Virus record (IMG/VR): IMGVR_UViG_3300031975_001527
Coordinates: 1-47,274 of that record
Strand: one strand, 5' to 3'
Length of the DNA: 47,274 nucleotides
Origin: a virus
Below are positions 1-6,006 of this stretch, piece after piece. The notes under the pieces were generated by a model that had not been told where the DNA came from, searched no databases, and saw only the letters and a program-made list of their open reading frames with translations. A program made the position numbers and the translations under genes. The number at the start of each line of letters is the position of its first letter. The stretch's first letter is position 1.

Positions 1-111
1 GTAACCACATGGCGTGATAGGACAGAGGAAGAACAACTTGCTGGCATAGAGATGCTACGAGATAGACGCATCTGGAGAGCCAATGATCCCAGAGAACATA
101 CCAACAGATAA
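1..111 (+). CDS. 3' end of an unidentified gene (truncated by window start)
   Basis: An open frame runs from the first base to a TAA at 109-111 and gives 36 residues rich in Arg and Glu, ending in NDPREHTNR. The start lies outside the window. Nothing in the fragment identifies a family. Its last 29 bases overlap the start of the next small ORF (ATG at 83), the compact style seen throughout this genome. It could be a chance open frame, but the overlap and the same-strand layout favour a real gene end. Confidence 0.45.
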   Translation, partial: VTTWRDRTEEEQLAGIEMLRDRRIWRANDPREHTNR

Positions 112-232
112 TACAGTATATGCATGGTGTGGAGAGTATTTCATCACATTAACCATATGGCAAGAGAAGTTTCCAGTAGAGATGCTCTGCGCTCTACACT
201 ATGCAGATAAAATGACACAATATATTTTTTAG
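83..232 (+). CDS. small hypothetical protein (49 aa)
   Basis: The ORF starts ATG at 83 inside the end of the preceding frame and stops at TAG 230-232. The product is 49 residues with several aromatic residues (W15, Y19, F20, W25) and no recognisable domain. Its stop codon is part of the AGGAGAG ribosome site of the endonuclease gene at 244, so the two are likely cotranscribed. No clear ribosome site of its own is visible. Small unknown genes like this are typical of early regions of T4-like phages. Confidence 0.4.
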   Translation: MIPENIPTDNTVYAWCGEYFITLTIWQEKFPVEMLCALHYADKMTQYIF

Positions 233-243
233 GAGAGTATATT

Positions 244-924
244 ATGAGTGAAGCATTTATATATCTATGGTATGACGCACCAAATAAAAAATATTATCTG
301 GGTAAGCACAAAGGCTCACCAGATGACAAATACACACACTCATCAACCGTATGGGAACATTTCACTAAGGATAACATTCCAGAGGGTGTAACAAGACGCA
401 TACTCGCATATGGTACGGATGAGGAGATGTGTATATTAGAGCATAAACTGCTGGTCAATAGAAAGAAACGCTGCTGGGATAGGTATTATAATCAGAGCCT
501 AGGTGACCCACGTTATGTAGATACATCTGGTGAGAATAATCCAATGTGGAAAGGTGGCATTACATATGATCGGAAAGCATATGGAGCAACACCAGAGTAT
601 AAAGAACGCCGAAAGTTATATGATGAAAAATATTTAAAAACAGACAAATATCAACAAACATATGGTAATGTCGAATATCGAAGCCAATATGAAAGGGAAC
701 GATATCTTAGAAATAAGGCAGCGATAAAGGTATATCACTCAACACCAGAGTATAAAGCATATAAGAAGGAATATGATCAAAGACCAGAGCGTCAAGAATA
801 TAATAGGAAACGTAATCAAACACCAGAACGTAAGGCATATATGCGAGAATGGAAGAGGAAAGACTATGCCAAGAAGAAAGCAGAGAAACAGGGTGCGGGT
901 ACGCTAGATGCGTTTCTGAAGTAG
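244..924 (+). CDS. GIY-YIG homing endonuclease, free-standing
   Basis: Predicted DNA endonuclease of 226 aa that would cut phage DNA and spread its own gene. The N-terminus carries a GIY-YIG-type core: IYLWY at residues 6-10 and KKYYLGKHKG at about 15-24, an Arg-rich helix (TRRILAYG), the expected catalytic Glu in CILEHKLL (about 63-70) and Asn in YYNQSLGDP. A GENNPMWKGG segment near 96-105 looks like a NUMOD3 DNA-binding motif. The C-terminal third is strongly basic, with imperfect units of about 13 residues beginning TPEYK or TPERK. AGGAG at 231-235 supports the ATG at 244. The gene has no intron around it, so it would be a stand-alone Seg-type mobile gene. GIY-YIG assignment is strong; the NUMOD3 call is moderate. 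Confidence 0.85.
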   Translation: MSEAFIYLWYDAPNKKYYLGKHKGSPDDKYTHSSTVWEHFTKDNIPEGVTRRILAYGTDEEMCILEHKLLVNRKKRCWDRYYNQSLGDPRYVDTSGENNPMWKGGITYDRKAYGATPEYKERRKLYDEKYLKTDKYQQTYGNVEYRSQYERERYLRNKAAIKVYHSTPEYKAYKKEYDQRPERQEYNRKRNQTPERKAYMREWKRKDYAKKKAEKQGAGTLDAFLK

Positions 925-1153
925 AGCGGATAAGAAATCCCAGAATAACCCATGATATCCCATTTTTACCCAATCATTAAAAAGGCTAAAATAAACATGA
1001 GTCTGATGTGATTAAAGTCCACAGCATATCGCTCCACAATCCACGCACCCACAAAAAATATACAGAAAAATGAAAAAAAGTACTTGACAATCCCTTGACA
1101 GTAGTGCATAATGAGTATGTTGAGAGAGTAAGAACACATAGAGGAATTGAGAT
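925..1153 (+). other. intergenic region with early promoter
   Basis: This 229 bp gap holds no convincing gene on either strand. The visible signal is the sigma70-like promoter near 1084-1112. The long reverse-strand open frame crossing it has no ribosome site or recognisable content. Confidence 0.4.
1084..1112 (+). promoter_or_regulatory. sigma70-like early promoter
   Basis: A perfect TTGACA (1084-1089) is followed after exactly 17 bases by CATAAT (1107-1112), five of six matches to the -10 consensus. A second TTGACA lies at 1095-1100 and could pair with TATGTT at 1116-1121 (15-base spacer). It precedes the 57-aa ORF at 1154. Confidence 0.75.
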
Positions 1154-1327
1154 ATGGCTAAAGTTACTGACAAAGAGATGATTGCCCTGATCAATGCTGA
1201 CATCAAGTTCGCCTTAGAGATTGGTGACAAGGAGTTCGTCGGGTATCTGAAGGAAGCAAAGGCCAAGATACTGGATAAGATGTATCCCACACGCAATGAA
1301 GAGTATGCTGAATTATTCGGAAAATAA
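1154..1327 (+). CDS. small hypothetical protein (57 aa)
   Basis: ATG at 1154 opens a 57-residue ORF ending at TAA 1325-1327. GAGGAATTGAG just upstream provides a ribosome site. The product is charged and probably helical (KEMIALINADIKFALEIG, then a Lys-rich segment) with no transmembrane part and no family I recognise. It lies about 35 bases downstream of a near-consensus sigma70-like promoter and is followed by another such promoter at 1340, so it is probably its own short early transcription unit. Confidence 0.65.
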   Translation: MAKVTDKEMIALINADIKFALEIGDKEFVGYLKEAKAKILDKMYPTRNEEYAELFGK

Positions 1328-1339
1328 TGCATTTTCTTG

Positions 1340-1368
1340 TTGACAAACCCTGATGGATATGGTACTAT
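1340..1368 (+). promoter_or_regulatory. sigma70-like early promoter
   Basis: TTGACA (1340-1345), a 17-base spacer and TACTAT (1363-1368). Transcription would start around 1375, right at the ATG of the 25-codon ORF at 1376. The same hexamer pair and spacing recur at 1783-1811. Confidence 0.75.
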
Positions 1369-1375
1369 AAAGACA

Positions 1376-1453
1376 ATGAAGAGAGACTTCTGGAACGGGA
1401 TACGCCCGTTAGGTCATGTGACACTGCTAGCACTCTCTGAGGATTTCAAATGA
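1376..1453 (+). CDS. possible leaderless leader peptide (25 aa)
   Basis: ATG at 1376 lies 7 bases after the -10 element, so an mRNA from this promoter would begin at or next to this codon with no room for a ribosome site. The 25-residue frame ends at TGA 1451-1453, overlapping the ATG of the next gene as ATGA. That arrangement suggests translational coupling. The frame contains the 1394-1410 hairpin. The alternative is that this is simply a 75-base untranslated leader. Confidence 0.35.
   Translation: MKRDFWNGIRPLGHVTLLALSEDFK
1394..1410 (+). other. small hairpin in mRNA leader
   Basis: AACGGG (1394-1399) pairs with CCCGTT (1405-1410) around a five-base loop. No U-run follows, so it is not a terminator. 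It could stabilise the 5' end of the early transcript started near 1375. Confidence 0.45.
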
Positions 1454-1662
1454 CTACTCTCTATGCTAAAGGTTACGATAAGACAGATGAAGATACTACG
1501 ATGTATCTCTGGGGTTTAGGTGACTACAAGTATGAGATTGAGCGCATTATAGCCGGACCTCATTACACTGTCAGTGAAGTCTTTGAGGCTTCCTACGAAG
1601 AAGCCATAAAGAAGTTTGAGGACATGATTGATTTAGAACGTTCAATAGGAGTGTTGATGTAA
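1450..1662 (+). CDS. hypothetical protein (70 aa)
   Basis: A 70-residue acidic protein starting at ATG 1450, with TGAGGA at about 1438-1443 as ribosome site. It has an aromatic and acidic N-terminal half (TMYLWGLGDYKYEIERI) and a helical C-terminal half (EASYEEAIKKFEDMIDLE). I recognise no family. Its start overlaps the stop of the upstream leader frame (ATGA), and its TAA overlaps the next start (TAATG). It is therefore the core of a small early operon transcribed from the 1340 promoter. Confidence 0.65.
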   Translation: MTTLYAKGYDKTDEDTTMYLWGLGDYKYEIERIIAGPHYTVSEVFEASYEEAIKKFEDMIDLERSIGVLM

Positions 1663-1778
1663 TGTGGTCTAAGTTCATGCATGTGATGTGGAGAGTTTCC
1701 CCTGTCAACGCACAGAAGCTGATGGTGTGGAAGTTCGAGAGACACAGAGCAAGATTTCTGAGAAAAATGGAGAGTTAA
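1662..1778 (+). CDS. small basic hypothetical protein (38 aa)
   Basis: ATG at 1662 overlaps the upstream stop (TAATG), pointing to stop-start coupling. The 38-residue product is strongly basic in its second half (KFERHRARFLRKMES) and could bind nucleic acid, but no family is recognisable. It ends at TAA 1776-1778, just before the promoter at 1783. Evidence is limited to the overlap and position. Confidence 0.4.
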   Translation: MWSKFMHVMWRVSPVNAQKLMVWKFERHRARFLRKMES

Positions 1779-1782
1779 ACTG

Positions 1783-1811
1783 TTGACAAAGTGGTTCTGT
1801 TGTGATACTAT
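1783..1811 (+). promoter_or_regulatory. sigma70-like early promoter
   Basis: TTGACA (1783-1788), 17 bases, TACTAT (1806-1811), the same architecture as the promoter at 1340-1368. An overlapping TATAAT lies at 1809-1814 but with a 20-base spacer. The predicted start point falls at about 1818, exactly the ATG of a small hydrophobic ORF. Confidence 0.75.
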
Positions 1812-1817
1812 AATATC

Positions 1818-1904
1818 ATGATAAAGGTTCTTTTCTTTCTGGCAGCTGCCTATGTTGCCGCTAACATTCTGATCTTTGGGAGTATGTATCTTGTAATGCT
1901 GTGA
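1818..1904 (+). CDS. possible 28-aa membrane peptide, leaderless
   Basis: ATG at 1818 opens 28 codons giving an almost entirely hydrophobic peptide: a Lys at position 3, then LFFLAAAYVAANILIFG, compatible with one membrane-spanning helix. It has no ribosome site, and the ATG coincides with the predicted transcription start of the promoter at 1783-1811, implying a leaderless mRNA. It could instead be the 5' part of a non-coding RNA that continues into the stem-loop at 1912-1970. Confidence 0.35.
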   Translation: MIKVLFFLAAAYVAANILIFGSMYLVML

Positions 1905-1911
1905 TACCTTG

Positions 1912-1976
1912 GAGAGCATCCCGAATGGACTTTCGTAAATTGCTGAATTGCTAAGTGGTCTGATGCTCTCTCTTTT
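1912..1976 (+). other. long-loop stem structure with U-rich tail
   Basis: GAGAGCATC (1912-1920) is perfectly complementary to GATGCTCTC (1962-1970), enclosing 41 bases, and is followed by a pyrimidine-rich TCTTTT. With the promoter at 1783 this would define a roughly 155-base transcript. It could be a terminator with a long loop or a small structured RNA. Confidence 0.4.
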
Positions 1977-1981
1977 ATAAT

Positions 1982-2114
1982 GGAAGGCACTGGGACGCCC
2001 GTCACTGCGCTATCATCTGCTGGATGTAACGTACATGGGGTGTGAATGGTCCGATCTGACTACGATCAGCGGTGTGTCAGGCACTGTAAGAGAGGTTCGA
2101 TTCCTCTCCCTTCC
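1982..2114 (+). other. tRNA-like 3' half with matching acceptor strand (unresolved)
   Basis: Bases 2091-2107 form a textbook T-arm: AGAGG, loop TTCGATT, CCTCT. It is followed directly by CCCTTCC (2108-2114), whose last six bases pair with GGAAGG at 1982-1987, as in a tRNA acceptor stem. The enclosed length, 133 bases, is too long for a normal tRNA and I could not find a convincing D-arm or anticodon arm. It may be a tRNA with an insertion, a decayed tRNA or another structured RNA. Confidence 0.3.
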
Positions 2115-2250
2115 TGATCCTCTGGGTAAATGGCTTTATATATGGGGTAGGGGGTCAAAACTGGATTGCCTTTTATAATCTATAACGATTCCCCTCAAAG
2201 TTCTGATAATTATTTCAGAGTGGCCACCCCCAAAAACTCAGCAAAAGGTC
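2115..2250 (+). other. intergenic leader region upstream of uvsX
   Basis: No gene is visible here. It includes a G-rich run near 2145-2155, a C-rich run near 2226-2232 and an isolated TATAAT-like element near 2174 without a matching -35. Together with 1905-2114 it makes a roughly 400-base stretch without a supported protein gene. Confidence 0.4.
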
Positions 2251-2279
2251 TTGACTTAACTGGATATATAAGTTATACT
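2251..2279 (+). promoter_or_regulatory. sigma70-like promoter of the uvsX operon
   Basis: TTGACT (2251-2256), a 17-base spacer and TATACT (2274-2279), each five of six to consensus. The predicted start near 2286 leaves a leader of about 20 bases containing GGAG before the uvsX ATG at 2306. Confidence 0.75.
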
Positions 2280-2305
2280 GATTGTTATACTATGGAGAAG
2301 TTTAT

Positions 2306-3331
2306 ATGAATGATTTTCTGAAGCGTGTTGCGAATATGAATGAGTATGCGTCTATTGTAGACGATGGTGTTGAGACAGGAGATGTTGAATCTTTTATCGA
2401 CACTGGCTCTTATATTTTCAATGCATTACTATCTGGCAATATTCACGGTGGTTTACCGGGCAATAAGATTACTGCACTGGCAGGTGAATCTGCAACTGGT
2501 AAGACGTTCTTCCTTATGGGCATTGTAAAGAGTTTTCTTGACCGTGATCCAGAGGCTGGTGTCATTTATTTCGAGAGTGAAAGTGCGATCACTCGTCAAA
2601 TGGTGGTTGATAGGGGTATTGATCCAAAACGTATGGTGATTATGCCGGTCACTACCGTACAAGAGTTTCGCACACAGGCAATTCGAGTTCTTGACGACTA
2701 TCTTACACAGGATGAGGCGGATCGTAAACCGATGTTTCTCTGCCTAGACTCTTTGGGTATGCTGAGTACCACCAAGGAAGTCGAGGATACCGCACAGGGT
2801 AAAGAGACAAGAGATATGACACGAGCGCAAGTGCTGAAAGCAGCGTTTCGAGTTTTAACATTGAAGTTGGGGCGAGCGAAAATTCCGATGGTGGTCACAA
2901 ATCACACATACGATGTGGTTGGTAGTATGTTTCCCCAAAAAGAGATGGGTGGTGGAAGTGGTCTGAAGTATGCAGCTTCTAGTATTGTCTACTTGAGTAA
3001 GAAGAAAGAGAAGGACGGTACAGAAGTTATTGGTAATATTGTTCACTGTAAGAATCATAAGAGTCGTTTGACAAAAGAGAACAAGATGGTTGATGTACGA
3101 TTGACTTATGATGGTGGATTGGACAAGTATTATGGATTATTGGACTTGGCACTGAAGTATGGCATCTTCAAGAGTGTTTCCACTCGTATTGAGCTGCCAG
3201 ATGGTACGAAAACGTTTGGTAAGACGATCAATAACAATCCAGAGAAGTTCTTTACGGATGATATTATGAATCAGTTGGATGAAGCAGCGAGAAAAGAGTT
3301 CTCGTATGGGGTGTCTGCCGATGAAGAATGA
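2306..3331 (+). CDS. uvsX: UvsX, RecA-like recombinase
   Basis: RecA/RAD51-family strand-exchange ATPase used in phage recombination-dependent replication and repair. From ATG 2306 it is 341 aa, somewhat shorter than T4 UvsX. Walker A is GESATGKT at residues 60-67 and Walker B is FLCLDSL near 144-150; a Gly-rich MGGGSGLKY segment in the middle fits the DNA-binding loop region. I prefer ATG 2306 over the upstream TTG at 2282 because GGAGAAG sits at 2294-2300 and the promoter start point falls after 2282. It heads a coupled operon: the downstream methyltransferase starts 11 bases before the uvsX stop. Confidence 0.93.
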   Translation: MNDFLKRVANMNEYASIVDDGVETGDVESFIDTGSYIFNALLSGNIHGGLPGNKITALAGESATGKTFFLMGIVKSFLDRDPEAGVIYFESESAITRQMVVDRGIDPKRMVIMPVTTVQEFRTQAIRVLDDYLTQDEADRKPMFLCLDSLGMLSTTKEVEDTAQGKETRDMTRAQVLKAAFRVLTLKLGRAKIPMVVTNHTYDVVGSMFPQKEMGGGSGLKYAASSIVYLSKKKEKDGTEVIGNIVHCKNHKSRLTKENKMVDVRLTYDGGLDKYYGLLDLALKYGIFKSVSTRIELPDGTKTFGKTINNNPEKFFTDDIMNQLDEAARKEFSYGVSADEE

Positions 3332-3911
3332 GGAATGGTGGGTTCCTGGCTACGGAACTGAAAAAGTAGGTCCATTTTTGGAAAGTCTAGTAGGTCTTGC
3401 AAGGCCACAGCGTATTCTAGAACTTGGTATGGGTTACACCACACCGTTTCTTTTGAATGGGCTCAAGGAAAATACTGAAGGGTTACTGTGGGATGGTAAC
3501 TGCGATAAAGACTATCTGGATAAACCGTACAGCCCTAAGTTTGTTGTGGTTGATAACTTGAGTATGGAAGATGATCAAGCGGAAAAACGCATGAGCATTC
3601 TGGAAGGTGAGCCTCTGGTAGAATTCATACAGGGTGATATGAAAGATGGTGAGGTAATTAGTCAAATAGATACTCATGGACCCTATGATCTTGTGTGGGT
3701 TGACTGTGGTGGTTGGGAAGAATATAAATTCTTTGCAGAAAACTATTGGCATATGGTAAAGGAGTACGTTCTGTTTCATTTCACTTACTTTAAAGGTGAA
3801 CCAAACAAGAATTTAGAAGTTGTTAGTCAGTTACCCGCAGCATTTCGCATGGATATTATTGAGCCACACAAATTTAGGCAGGGTAGTATCACGATGTTAC
3901 GGAAAGTATGA
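3321..3911 (+). CDS. class I SAM-dependent methyltransferase-like protein
   Basis: A 196-aa protein from ATG 3321 with a Rossmann-type SAM-binding motif [15 protein letters not shown], at residues 31-44. It is followed by an acidic strand end ([10 protein letters not shown]) and the motif [10 protein letters not shown], where motif IV would be. The substrate cannot be told. ATG 3321 overlaps the uvsX stop by 11 bases; an upstream in-frame ATG at 3279 would overlap by more than 50 bases and is less likely. The stop overlaps the following oxygenase start (ATGA at 3908), so the two are translationally coupled. Confidence 0.7.
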   Translation: MKNEEWWVPGYGTEKVGPFLESLVGLARPQRILELGMGYTTPFLLNGLKENTEGLLWDGNCDKDYLDKPYSPKFVVVDNLSMEDDQAEKRMSILEGEPLVEFIQGDMKDGEVISQIDTHGPYDLVWVDCGGWEEYKFFAENYWHMVKEYVLFHFTYFKGEPNKNLEVVSQLPAAFRMDIIEPHKFRQGSITMLRKV

Positions 3912-4480
3912 CGATGAGTGATTTCATACGTCAATATGCGAATGCTCTACCTGATGATCTGTGTGAAACACTGATTGTGTGGTTTGATTCTGTGGAAGAT
4001 GTTAAGACTGTCAAGGCTGATCGAATAACTCGTAAGGACGAACAAAAATGGCTGACCTTTGAACAACATAGCGACCTGTATACCAGAGTTCAGAAGCACA
4101 AGTATGACATGATGCACAGATACAAGGAAGAGTTTCCGTTTTGCTATCGTGGCGCAAAGAAACTGGTATCACCTGATATCAAGGTTCAATGCACACCGCC
4201 CTTTGGTGGGGGATTTCATAACTGGCATTCAGAGGTAAGTCACTATGAAAACATGGATCGTTGTTTGGTGTGGTCGTTCTACTTGAATGATGTGGATATT
4301 GATGAAGGAGAGACAGAATTTTTGTATGAGAAACTAAGAGTTCGTCCAAGAAAAGGTTTAGGAGTAATGTTTCCGGCCGGTTGGACGTTTCAGCATCGTG
4401 GAAACCCTGTACACACTGCTGATAAGTATATGCTTACGGGGTGGTGGCACTATCCAGCAGAGAAAGGATACTACAAGTGA
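3908..4480 (+). CDS. 2OG-Fe(II) oxygenase, prolyl-hydroxylase-like
   Basis: A 190-aa predicted 2-oxoglutarate- and iron-dependent dioxygenase. The double-stranded beta-helix signature is visible: HSE at residues 107-109 (iron ligands; Glu replaces the usual Asp), DEGETEFLY after the first strands, a distal His in FPAGWTFQHRGNP (H163) and a Lys in DKYMLTGWW (K173) that could bind 2-oxoglutarate. This looks like the prolyl 4-hydroxylase type common in marine T4-like phages. The substrate is unknown. The start overlaps the previous stop (ATGA), with GGAAAG just upstream; an ATG two codons later is also possible. Confidence 0.85.
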   Translation: MTMSDFIRQYANALPDDLCETLIVWFDSVEDVKTVKADRITRKDEQKWLTFEQHSDLYTRVQKHKYDMMHRYKEEFPFCYRGAKKLVSPDIKVQCTPPFGGGFHNWHSEVSHYENMDRCLVWSFYLNDVDIDEGETEFLYEKLRVRPRKGLGVMFPAGWTFQHRGNPVHTADKYMLTGWWHYPAEKGYYK

Positions 4481-4734
4481 TTGGTGAGACAGTTAGTTAT
4501 CTGAATGAATATGAAGAGAAAGTTACCGGCAAGGTAACAGATATCAGTTCGGATAGATTTGATGATGTGAAGTGGTTGGTTATGGGAGATGGTGAAATAG
4601 CCAGACCTCATTACTGGTCCAAGAAGAAAAAGTCCTACGAGCCCGTAAAGGACAAGGACATGGACTCTATTTACCTTGAGGTGAAAGGTAGGAGAAGTTA
4701 CGAGTTCATTTATTTGAATGAGGTATTACTATGA
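4477..4734 (+). CDS. hypothetical protein (85 aa), GTG start
   Basis: Small protein of unknown function. The frame is open further upstream, but GTG at 4477 overlaps the preceding stop as GTGA and has AGAAAGGA about nine bases before it, so I choose it over the GTG at 4441. The sequence is Lys- and Asp-rich with a YWSKKKKSYEPVKDKD segment and no recognisable motif. Its stop overlaps the next ATG (ATGA at 4731). It lies inside the uvsX operon between oxygenase genes. Confidence 0.6.
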   Translation: MIGETVSYLNEYEEKVTGKVTDISSDRFDDVKWLVMGDGEIARPHYWSKKKKSYEPVKDKDMDSIYLEVKGRRSYEFIYLNEVLL

Positions 4735-5108
4735 AAACAAAGATGATGACAGAGGAAGATCAGAAAGCTGTTGCGAAGATGATCGAAAATGGATATGTGT
4801 TGACAGATGAAGTAGATACAGAACTTCCAACTGCAATTGATAATCCCGATACGAAAGCTGAGATGGCAATTCCATACGGAACACCAGATAAAGAAATTAA
4901 ACTGCACAAGCGATCTCTAAAACAGCTGTTGGCGGAAAGAGCAAGCTGGGAAAAGAAGTTTACAGTTCGTAATGGTGGTATGCGAGGCCTTCCCCAGAGT
5001 GTTCGTAAGAGAATTGAACGTTTGGAGAAAGTTATCAACTATAAATCAGAAATTTTGAAAAGGGCAATCGAAGAAAATGAGTCTGGCAGCGTTAGCAAAG
5101 AGTCTTAA
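4731..5108 (+). CDS. hypothetical protein (125 aa)
   Basis: Charged protein with an acidic N-terminal half and a basic, probably helical C-terminal half (LPQSVRKRIERLEKVINYKSEILKRA) that may form a coiled coil. I recognise no family. It overlaps the upstream gene by four bases and the downstream oxygenase by 32 bases, so it belongs to the same coupled transcription unit as uvsX. Confidence 0.65.
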   Translation: MKTKMMTEEDQKAVAKMIENGYVLTDEVDTELPTAIDNPDTKAEMAIPYGTPDKEIKLHKRSLKQLLAERASWEKKFTVRNGGMRGLPQSVRKRIERLEKVINYKSEILKRAIEENESGSVSKES

Positions 5109-5772
5109 GCCTTCAACACAGTTTGATAGGCATCCCCTGTCAAAACAATTTTCAGAGAAGTTTCCAATCATAACTCTTGATTTGGAAGAAATGGCTGATA
5201 GAAAAGTTCATGAAGACCAAGATATGTCGTTAAACGAAAATCTTGAACGTCAAATTCGAGAACATGGCGATAGACAACAAAAGAGAACGAATGTCAAGGC
5301 ATCTATGACCGATTGGTATATGCAAGATACCAGTAAGGGGTTTCAGTGGGTGTGTAATCATGCAATGATGTTAGCATCAGAGAACAATCCTCAAAATTTA
5401 GACATGATACCGTATGATTGTTGGGGAGCAATCTATCGTGAGGGTGATTATACGGTTATGCACAACCACTGGCCCCACCTCTGGAGTTTTGTTTACTATG
5501 TCAACTGTCCAGATGGATCAGCACCGCTGTTATTTGATAGATGCCTTCATCCCGGCAAAGGTATTGAACGTGTGGTTCCAAAAAGAGGACTTATGGTTTT
5601 ATTTCCTGGCTGGGTGCATCATTCTGTACCAAAACATATAGGTGAAGACCGAATTGTGGTTGCTGGTAACCTCTCTATGAACCCATTTTCGCATTTAAAG
5701 ACGTTAGAGGACCGTGGATTGGGTCAATGGCGGTCTGTTTATGGGTCTAGAGGAAATACTCAAAGATTATAA
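5077..5772 (+). CDS. 2OG-Fe(II) oxygenase superfamily protein
   Basis: Second predicted Fe(II)/2-oxoglutarate dioxygenase of the uvsX operon, 231 aa. The jelly-roll motif reads YTVMHNHWPHLWSFVYYVN (residues 125-143; HNH at 129-131 offers HxH iron ligands). LMVLFPGWVHHSVPKH follows (distal His at 181-182), then DRIVVAGNLS with Arg192 placed to bind 2-oxoglutarate. The pattern resembles the phage 2OG-FeII_Oxy_5-like group rather than the prolyl-hydroxylase-like enzyme at 3908. The first 32 bases overlap the upstream gene; no strong ribosome site is visible, so coupling is likely. The substrate is unknown. Confidence 0.82.
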   Translation: MSLAALAKSLKPSTQFDRHPLSKQFSEKFPIITLDLEEMADRKVHEDQDMSLNENLERQIREHGDRQQKRTNVKASMTDWYMQDTSKGFQWVCNHAMMLASENNPQNLDMIPYDCWGAIYREGDYTVMHNHWPHLWSFVYYVNCPDGSAPLLFDRCLHPGKGIERVVPKRGLMVLFPGWVHHSVPKHIGEDRIVVAGNLSMNPFSHLKTLEDRGLGQWRSVYGSRGNTQRL

Positions 5773-5774
5773 TT

Positions 5775-5782
5775 ACTAAATA
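5775..5782 (+). promoter_or_regulatory. late promoter element, CTAAATA variant
   Basis: ACTAAATA lies 9 bases before the ATG at 5792. The same ACTAAATA precedes the genes at 40266 and 45105, so I read it as a variant of the T4 late element. Confidence 0.5.
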
Positions 5783-5791
5783 AAATCTACC

Positions 5792-5974
5792 ATGTCAGTA
5801 AAATACAAAATTATCCGTAGGGATATAGTATGTGATAATATGGATGGAAATGTAGCGCAAGAAACTTTAGCTCAATTGCGTGATTGTAACCCCGATATTG
5901 AATATGAAGTCATTAAATATGACTTTATACCACCTGAAGCCAAACGAATGGGGCGTGATCCAGACTTACATTAA
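5792..5974 (+). CDS. small hypothetical protein (60 aa)
   Basis: A 60-residue protein starting SVKYKIIRRDIV, with a compact alpha/beta-looking sequence and no known motif. It stands alone between the uvsX operon and the baseplate operon, flanked by late-type elements on both sides (5775-5782 and 5979-5986). There is no obvious ribosome site, and the ATG is only 9 bases from the upstream element, so its transcript would have almost no leader. Function unknown. Confidence 0.6.
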   Translation: MSVKYKIIRRDIVCDNMDGNVAQETLAQLRDCNPDIEYEVIKYDFIPPEAKRMGRDPDLH

Positions 5975-5978
5975 TCGT

Positions 5979-5986
5979 TATAAATA
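5979..5986 (+). promoter_or_regulatory. late promoter (TATAAATA) of gp5
   Basis: Exact T4 late consensus TATAAATA, 20 bases before the gp5 ATG, with AAAAGGA between them as ribosome site. Confidence 0.8.
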
Positions 5987-6006
5987 ATTCTGAAAAGGAT
6001 TATTTT

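Noticed and set aside
1012-1332. Reverse-strand open frame of 106 codons
   Set aside because: It runs opposite the 57-aa gene and its promoter; it has no ribosome site and a + strand gene with ribosome site and promoter explains the region.
1982-2114. Calling a normal tRNA gene
   Set aside because: T-arm and acceptor fit, but the length and the absence of a D-arm and anticodon arm do not.
2174-2179. TATAAT as an extra promoter before uvsX
   Set aside because: No -35 element at a workable distance, unlike the four accepted promoters.
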